DNA of 64,000 nucleotides from Amia ocellicauda (lineage: Eukaryota; Chordata; Actinopteri; Amiiformes; Amiidae), in contig NC_089869.1 of NCBI RefSeq assembly GCF_036373705.1, positions 15,522,050-15,586,049 of the forward strand. Reading direction: 5' to 3'. Numbering within the stretch: the stretch's first letter is position 1; each line of letters begins with the position of its first letter. Made by a program: the position numbers and the translations under genes. The notes under the pieces were generated by a model. The model had not been told where the DNA came from. It worked only from the letters and a program-made list of their open reading frames with translations, and did not search any database. This document shows, in pieces, positions 54,996-64,000 of the stretch.

Positions 54996-57900
54996 CTGCA
55001 GAGGAAGAAGGAGAAACTGCTGATGCTGAGGCAGAAAATTACCCTTTTCAGAAATTATGATGAAGTAATCTTTGTGTTTAAGTAAATGCAGTGCTGTGTA
55101 AGAGTAACCTTCAGCTAGTGGACTGCATCCTGGCACTGTGGTCACTCGACCGCAATACCGAAAGGAGACATTGTTACAAGCTGTGAGAGGTCAGCTGCCA
55201 AATGTGACGCTGAACCAAATTTAATAAAATGCAGATGGCCAATATGAGTATTTTAGGTGTTAGGCTGGAATTTCACAGTCCATGGAGATTAGCAGTCAAA
55301 GAGGCTGACGAAACCCATAAACAAGGTGGGTTAGCAAAGCCGCAGTCAGTGGCATTTATGGAGCCCTGTGGTTCTCTGTATGGTTTCCTCTGGCCTTTGC
55401 AGACAGTGGCAGCAGTGCCCTCTGCAGGGAAGAATGTGAACAGCAGCCGCTGTGTTGAAACTGGTCAGGTCATTGCCCCTGGGATAACAACATTCATATT
55501 GCTGGGTCATGACCAGTAAAGAGGCTTACAAGGCATAAAGACTTCTAATGATGTGCAAATCAGTGTGTTTAATGGACTTGGGTAGCTCTTAGGCTGTTTT
55601 TTTTTTTTTAAGAAAATGTGTTTCTGCTTAGTCTTGAAATAGAAGATATTTAATGTTAGCACATTCCCAGGGCTTTCCTTTAAAACCCTTCAGCTCCTCG
55701 ATGTTGTGCCTTATTGCTTTAAAACGTATTCTGCAATTTAGATGTGTGTATAATTCATATCTGTGAATGTGCTAAAAGCCCTGATTTTTTATTGCAATAG
55801 CCTACAAAGTTAATCTGGTCTTATCATTCCTGAGGATTATCATGGGCTCAGGGGACAGGATAATAAAACTGTCTTATTAGGATGCACATTTCAGCCACAG
55901 ATTATTGTAGGCTTGGTAACATGCACTGTACTTCAACACGTCTGTCTGAAAATGGAAACCTAATTTATTACAACCCTGTGTGTTGATACCTACTTATAAA
56001 GGGAAATTATGCTCAATTAAACAGCACTTGCTTCCATATTAGTGTGAAGTATAAAGGATGGTGCAACAACCTCATGGCCAATAGCCTACTTTTGTGGGAT
56101 TTGAAGAAAATGTATATGGTTTTTCATTCCTTTTGTGCTTTTGTGACTCTGTCCTTGGTAATCACACCCTATTTTAATTTAGTTGTAAATCGTTTCCACT
56201 GAATGGTTTACAATTCATAACTTCATCTTTGAGAGAATCATGTACTGTACATTTTCTTAAAATTAACCAGAACTATCAAAATGATAAGGTCCATTTGGCT
56301 TTGTGATTTGCAATGCCAATGTAGTTTTCTATATTCTAAAGACATGACTGTATTTTCATGTTAGATTTTATTGTGATAGTTTCTTTTTAAGTCCATGTAA
56401 TATCAATGATAACATTAATTACTAATAACCTAGTGCGATTATTAAAACCACATGCACGCCCCCTTCTGAACTAGGCACTTCTGCTTAAAGAAATCAGTGT
56501 TAAATCTCTTAATCCCTTTCCCGGTTTCCATTGTTTCCAAGAGGGCGCCCAGCGATCCAGATGTTGTCTAGTGGCGTTCTTCCACTGTGTGTTCCTCAGT
56601 TTGTTTCCCCACCACATGAACCCTCACGCATAGGTTACAGAGCACATCTCTGAACCCGGCATCACCACAGCCCTGCCTGGGAATGATCCTTGTGCTGTGA
56701 GCGGCCATTCCAGTGCCATTCTCCCTCCCCGCCTCATCCTTTATATCACTGTGGCAGCTGCAGCCATGTCTGTGAATAATTATTTTCTTGAAAGTTAAAC
56801 TTAAGATTTCTAACCATAGATGTAATTTTATGTTTGTTTGTTTGTTCTTCCCATCTCCTTTTTTCTTTGTAGTGCAGTAAATGAACAATAATATTCCAGT
56901 TGGAATCTGTTGCTATATTGCAATGGAAACGTTAGGGGCTTTTGAACGACCTAAAAGCTTGTTTGAGGAAAATTGCCTGGAGCAGATTTTGTTCACTATA
57001 CCCATCTCATTAGCAGAAAAGGTCAACCTCCATATTTACGTCTCTGAGGAAAAGCCTTAAAGCCAGTGATTTTCAATCGAAGAGCAATGACTTGAAATGT
57101 GAACAAAAGTTATTCTGCCTAATGGGAATTTATTAAACCAGTTGCAGGTGGGGGGTGGGGGGAAATGTCATGTACTATGTTGTATGTCAGTGTGCACTAA
57201 CACGCAAATCTTAAATGCAATGACATATGGCAATTCAATTCCGGCTGGGGTGCTTTAAAATAACGTGTTTGGTTCCAGTCATTAATAACCAAGACTTGAG
57301 CAGATCTATGGCAAGATAACTGCACCTTAGATTCACTGAAGCTTACGAAGGGTGGACAGACTTAAAAGGTCAACACCTTTATATTTTTGGAGTTACTTAC
57401 CACCAGTGGAACTTATCGCTTCCTTTATGAATTGAGCTGCCGAGTAGAAGAAGGGGCTCATGTCAAATGAGGACGAGTCAAAGGCCTTCACTCCGTGGTA
57501 CTTTATATTCATGTCTTTGTAATAGCTCGCCCCTGTGCACACGTTGTATTTGCCATCGGCAGCGTTTAGAATATGAGTGATGTTGAAGGATTGAAGCCAC
57601 CTCTTATCTTTGGCAGTCCACCTAACAAGCGGTTAAAAGCTGGTTAGAAGGAAAGCTTCCTCTCGCTTTCCATTTTTCTCAGTTAAACCAAAATACATAC
57701 AAGATTTGCCATTGAGAACAAGATTAACCAAGCCATTCCTCTATTATTAACATCTTCACAGAATAAAAAACAAAACAAAAAACTATCAGTATGTTCCTCT
57801 CAGTTTCATTAAGTATATATCCCCTAGCTTTAAAAAGCCAAATACAGATATTCCTGGATTGAAAAGGGTTTTCTCTTTGTACAGAATGCATGCACTATTA

Positions 57901-58111
57901 CTACTTTCTCCACAACTATTGATTTAATTGCAAAATACAAATTGAGATGAACGTGGTGTCATGGGTGCTCTTACATGTCTCCAATGTAGATTTTAGGCCA
58001 GACTTGGTCCACGTGCCCGCTGACGCCACCCCTCACCCAGAGGAGGCGCTGCAGCTCTGGCACCTGGGGCGGCTCGTACCGGCACGGTCTCTGCTCCTCA
58101 TTACCCAGCAT
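54781..58111 (-). CDS. dusp13: DUSP13-like phosphatase, distal copy, 3 coding exons
   Basis: Atypical dual-specificity phosphatase. Joining 58111-57975, 57621-57401 and 54995-54781 gives 573 nt, 190 aa. N-terminus [18 protein letters not shown], then [20 protein letters not shown] and IYIGDM. Catalytic loop HCAMGLSRS (Cys126, Arg132); the presumed general acid is Asp94 in [10 protein letters not shown]. The neighbouring residues differ from the D-D-P form of its sister. [20 protein letters not shown] and [19 protein letters not shown] match DUSP13B-type proteins. Intron phases 2 and 1 equal those of the other two genes. The ATG sits one base inside the exon, after a weaker acceptor (gctgccctaag), as in the proximal gene. 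It is about 2.4 kb between exons 2 and 3. The relation to mammalian DUSP13A (MDSP) is unclear. Confidence 0.85.
55065..57400 (-). other. Intron 2 of the distal DUSP13-like gene
   Basis: Non-coding. No further phosphatase exon or other gene recognised; a T-run is at about 55590-55602. Confidence 0.7.
57401..57621 (-). CDS. dusp13: Distal DUSP13-like coding exon 2
   Basis: Minus strand; acceptor gcttgttag before 57621, ends ACT GGT G|gtaagt in phase 1. Encodes residues 47-119, with [20 protein letters not shown] and [18 protein letters not shown]. Confidence 0.9.
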
Positions 58112-58112
58112 C
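57975..58112 (-). CDS. dusp13: Distal DUSP13-like coding exon 1
   Basis: Minus strand; ATG at 58111-58109, ends GAC AT|gtaaga in phase 2. Encodes residues 1-45 plus a split Met. Confidence 0.86.
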
Positions 58113-61100
58113 CTTAGGGCAGCACGTTAGGCTCGACTCTACTGAAGCTGTGGGTCATAAGACGGGAGACACTCGATGCAATTAAACGCTTTTTAACAAT
58201 CCTAGGCTATTGGTTTTAAATCCACAGAGGCATTACTATATGATTTAATGGTCAACCCCCCCCCCCCCAAAGAAAAAATGTGCATAACTTGTTCACATAA
58301 AATTGTATTTATTATATTAAAAAAGGAACATCAACAACATATACAAGACATTAGCCCCACCTACTGGAATATAAGCTCGTGCAGTCGCATTGAGGACACA
58401 GTTGACTATTTATTAATGCAAGATTAATTATTTCCACCCTTAAGTATTAAGACAAACCAAGTTAAGAGATTATGAAATGCTCCAAAGATAGAATATATTG
58501 TGGCCATTTAGTGGTCTAGAATGACAAAATATGTGAATGCATTTAAGGAACAGAACCAAAGCACTCCTGAGCTTCGAGGGGAGGAAAGAAAGTGGGCACC
58601 CATTCATTCTCATTGACGGGTGGAGTGCTGTGTACACGACTGAAGGCTGTAACATTTTGAAAAGGGTCAAAGGAAGCTGTGAGAAGGAGAATGAGATTAG
58701 AGGCTCATTTACAATTCATATTCCAGATACTGAAGTGAAATTATTGGACTTGTATGTACACTGAACGGCCAATTAAGGTGCTGCTTGCTTTGTATAACTG
58801 AAAATGCATTGGTGTCTGTTTTCTGCTGGAACTGTACAGCCACCCCTGTGATCATCACACACTTGTCACGCTGAAAGGGAAAACTACCTTTCCACCTAAA
58901 TGAGATTGGTGCTAAAGCTTTCTGAAATGAGATTACACAGGATTCATCTGTCTGCTATTCGCTCTCTCGCGCATGACTAACATGCTTGATCAGTGCTTCA
59001 GTAGAAGACTAAATTGCCCAATTATGTTTACAGCAGTACAGATGCCCATTCCTTTGCAAAAATGCAAAATGCAGTTGCTCAGATTTTAAATCCACCTCCT
59101 TCTTTAAAACATTGTAGTGGTACCTTTTAAAAATAATTGCTTTGCCTTTCATCATTTACTGCAGAAGTTTAAATGAATTACTCACACAGTCTGTGCATGC
59201 ACTGTACAGCAAAGTGAGTTTGAAGCTGGTTCGGCCTGCTAAGAGTACAGATCTAATACATCGTTCAGCTGGAGGGAGGTTTATGATGGGGTCCGCTGAG
59301 ACAAATGTTGGAAATGAAATCTGTCTGTGACTTAGTGGACTTTTCTAAATTTGGTATGGCTTAGAGAGCACACATCAGCAGCTGCTTGATAGCTTCATCC
59401 ATCTCTGTATCTGTCACTTCTTCTGAGGAATAAAACAGTCCCAGGCTAAAGCTCTCAGACACAAAGCCAGACGGCTATCTTAGCCTAGAGGCATCCTGAA
59501 CATACAGCATTCCTTACTGAATCCATGTATCGGTTCTTGCGATCTTACCATCCACAACTCAAGAATTAAATCTCTCTATGAGAGCTGTGATTCCAGTTTC
59601 TGATCTTGCTTTCTTGTGGGTCGTCGTCTTTGTTTTGAGAAATATAGGCCAGTGTTTTCCTGCAGGAGAGGAACACAGAGGCTTGATTTCCCTGGTGTTA
59701 CGGGGTACCTGTCACTCTAGTTTTTTAGTTTGTAAATGAAATTCTCTTTCCCGGTGCAACTATGTTTAATTAAAAGCTATTGCCTGTGAATTAAGCCAGT
59801 GTTGCTTTGGTGTAAGTAGGGGGCAAATTAACCTCTCTCTAGCTTGAAATATTTCCGGCTCCATCTCACAGGCCAGTGAACACCCTATTTATCCCATTAT
59901 GTCCCCTGACCATTCAGACACATCTTGTGAACACATCACATTAATCATTTAACTCTGTAGCTTATCTTATCTGAAGATTACAGTGTGTTTCTCGCATTCA
60001 GATGTCAGTCATACATTTCTGGGTGACTGACAGGAGAGGGAGCCAATGTAATTGACAGATATTCAAACTTATTGCATATTTCAATGTTTGAATAAAGTAT
60101 ATATAATGTGATGCTGTGCTAGGAAGGGCCCAAAACAAAACGCGCTTGTTGTGGGCGAGTCGGGGCTGTGGAGTTGGAGAGTGACACGACAAGCCGCAAA
60201 GAAAAGGAGAAACTGGTGAAAGAAATTTGGTCTTTGGACTTGGACTGTTATTTGGATTGTTTGCTGTTGGTCTGTATTTTGTTAGTGTTTCATGTTTACA
60301 GAGGGACCTGTGAAGAAGTTTATTTAGACTCAAAGAAGAGCTAGGTTTTTGTTTGGTTTTCCTTCATTTTTGCACCAGCCACTAGAGATATGATAAACAC
60401 CATCCTCTGCCTTTCTGTGCCTGTTCATATCATCAAAGTGCATAGCCGCCCTTTTCACTTTTTGGTGTCGTATGTCATTTTTGCCCCAGTATGACAATTT
60501 TGAGTGTCCTATTATACAATTTGCGCTAGACCAAATCAAAACTTTGACCTAAGTATTACCCTATTGCATTGTAATGTATTGTTTGAAGCCAATCAAAATG
60601 CAATAAGGTAAGACCACGTGATTTGATTCTCGAGTGAGTCTTCATTTAGTCTGGCCCTTACTGGGTTTGTATTTTCATATTAAATTCATTATGGTTTTAA
60701 AATGACACAATTAGTCCCACTATATCCACTGTATGATCAGTGCAGTTAATACCTCTTTACATCACGAAGCAAAACTAGCACACAGTTTTTATTTAGTATT
60801 TGTGAGGTATATTTTATGATATACCTTACAAATACTAAATAAAATATACAAAATAAAATAATGTACATTCCTGTCTATACAAAGTATCAGAACTTTATTT
60901 TGAGCACTAAATGCTTAATCTAACCTGCAAACTATTGAGGATACTAAACCGTACCATACAAATTTTACTGTATAAACAATAGTATGTTGCAGACAAATAA
61001 TCTCCAGATGTTTTAGATTCTAGTAGTAGCACAGTGTTATTGCATTGGTTAACCTGCAGTTGAAGATATCAACACCTGAGGGCAGCAGAATTAATCTCAG

Positions 61101-61580
61101 AAATTGCTGCACTAGATGAACGAACAGTTCAGTATATATTGAGCAGCACACCAATCCCTTTCACCCCTACCACATTATAAACTTCAAACCATATTGTATA
61201 CAAATATAATTTTTGTACCATGTTTTCTCCAAAATTCTTTGGCACATTCTTTAGCCTAACTTGAAATGTTTGTGTTGGCTGCATAAAATATTTCAGGAAA
61301 CCGAATAACGTAATAGTTTATAGGGTAAGGTCTCTCGTCAACACTGCAGAGCAGATTAAAGATTCTGAATATTAATTAGGTGATAGTTCTATTAATTACC
61401 ATAACTGTATGAAATTTAAAGTTGGTTTTTTTTTTTAGAAAAAAATCACAAATGTAATTGAAAACTCTAATAGACATACAATTAAAAAGTCAGCTGTGAG
61501 TTTTATTAAGCTGTACAGATGTTTTAAATGATATTAATGTTACATGTAGGTCTTCTGCAGAATATAGGCTATATATATTT
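58113..61580. other. Non-coding region upstream of the DUSP genes
   Basis: AT-rich DNA with poly-C near 58257-58268, a minus-strand donor-like site (GATG|gtaaga, 59548) that could belong to a 5' exon of the distal gene, and a 25-bp inverted repeat at 60788-60843. No coding gene recognised. Confidence 0.65.
60788..60843. repeat. 25-bp inverted repeat (hairpin)
   Basis: The arm at 60788-60812 (tttatttagtatttgtgagg, then tatat) is the near-perfect reverse complement of 60819-60843, with one mismatch and a 6-base spacer. It could be the end of a MITE, a miRNA-like hairpin or a cruciform. Confidence 0.85.
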
Positions 61581-61599
61581 TGAATAATCGCTTGATTAT

Positions 61600-62090
61600 G
61601 GAGGGAGAGAAGCGCCCCTGGGGCTCCAGCCACTGCTGCTCTGTCCCCAGCCGTAACAGGACCCTCCTGCTCTGGTCATTCCAGTCAGCGCGGCATAATT
61701 TGGCCACAGTAACGCTACTTCAGTCATGTATGCCTCTGGTCAAAGCACTGGTCTCTCCAGCCTCTACTGCTCCTCTCCTGTCCACGGCAGGGCATCTGTA
61801 TGCTCCAATGGCTCCTTCCATGGCAGGGCCTCACCATCAGGTAGGGGCACCTCTACAGCACGTGCACTTCTGGAATCAGCAATGGCTTTTTTTTTTTTTT
61901 TTTTGGAAAGCTGGTGGCTCCTTCCTCTCTGGCACAGGGCACACCAGTGGCTCCTTCCTCTCTGCCACTCCAGTGATAAGGCTGGTCGTCAACATCTCAA
62001 GTGCCAGATGCATTGCTACTCGCACCAGATCTCCCACAGCATTCTCCTGTGTTTTTTTTTTTTTTTTTTTTTTGTGGTCCTTCTGAAATG
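61600..62090. repeat. GC-richer segment with repeated phrases and long T-tracts
   Basis: Contains several variants of a 'ggctccttcc' phrase (about 61810, 61916, 61951) and two pure T-tracts (about 61888-61904 and 62051-62073). The composition is unlike the AT-rich flanks. The long open frames across it read through the T-tracts and carry no recognisable domain, so I do not call a gene. It may be part of an unclassified retroelement. Confidence 0.5.
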
Positions 62091-62161
62091 CACTGTTTGC
62101 TAGACCACATAGCCTATATATGCATTCTCCACCATATGTGCTGCCATTGGGGGCATATCTA

Positions 62162-63729
<1,568 letters not shown>

Positions 63730-64000
63730 CATATATATGTTATGGTAAATGTGTGAAAATGGTAAATTATACATTTACTGGTAAATTTACAGTTAATACA
63801 TTAATTTGCTAGGAATACATTTTAGCTGGGAAACTCAGGTTTACATGTAAAGTCATGTTTCATTTATGCTGTAGCTACATGTGGGATATTGTACCTATGT
63901 GCACCGCTAATAGAGGACATGTGGTTTATGTGCATGTTTCAGGCATGTCAAATTCTACTAGAATTTGGGATATAGACTTTTGAAACGTATGTAGGCTCTG
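63730..64000. other. AT-rich non-coding flank
   Basis: No gene or recognised repeat; the first 20 bases are TA-rich (atatatatg). Confidence 0.7.

Noticed and set aside
61580..62086. 168-residue open frame on the + strand
   Set aside because: It crosses two pure T-tracts (long Phe runs) and repeated phrases and carries no recognisable domain.

Overview
This window comes from a vertebrate nuclear genome. The genes are split by introns, the background is AT-rich, and microsatellites, SINE-like repeats and a Tc1-type transposon are present. Protein matches and gene order (ADK, KAT6B, DUSP29, DUSP13-like, DUSP13-like) reproduce the human 10q22 neighbourhood. The compact introns, the Tc1 element and an interspersed repeat near 20.0 kb (recognised from memory from non-teleost ray-finned fish) suggest a ray-finned fish, perhaps an early-branching one such as gar, bowfin or sturgeon. 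The species is an inference.

Layout. At 1-1.9 kb lies the last coding exon and 3' UTR of adenosine kinase (ADK, + strand). From 1.9 to about 8.9 kb is intergenic DNA with a degraded transposon-like patch. From about 8.9 to 10.9 kb is a CpG-rich block that is the likely KAT6B promoter and 5' UTR exon region. KAT6B (+) has 16 coding exons between 13603 and 44438. I placed every splice junction from the sequence; they join into a 6021-nt frame (2006 aa plus stop) with no internal stop or frameshift. The 3' UTR ends near 45.7 kb. On the minus strand, tail-to-tail with KAT6B, sit three small dual-specificity phosphatase genes, each with three coding exons and the same intron phases: DUSP29/DUPD1 (46724-48412), a DUSP13-like gene (50997-52002) and a second DUSP13-like gene (54781-58111). 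Beyond 58.1 kb is non-coding sequence containing a hairpin-forming inverted repeat, a GC-rich segment with repeated phrases and T-tracts, and a dead Tc1/mariner element (62162-63729).

Function. KAT6B is the catalytic subunit of a MYST-family histone H3 acetyltransferase complex. ADK is a purine-salvage and methylation-cycle enzyme. The DUSPs are atypical dual-specificity phosphatases known mainly from muscle and testis in mammals. They are neighbours by conserved synteny, not a functional operon.

I found no unknown multi-gene system. The observations most worth checking are a GC-AG intron in one phosphatase gene, an in-frame alternative donor in KAT6B exon 8 whose size matches the human short isoform, a MEF2/TATA-like promoter for DUSP29, the tandem phosphatase array, and several unexplained inverted or repeated non-coding segments.
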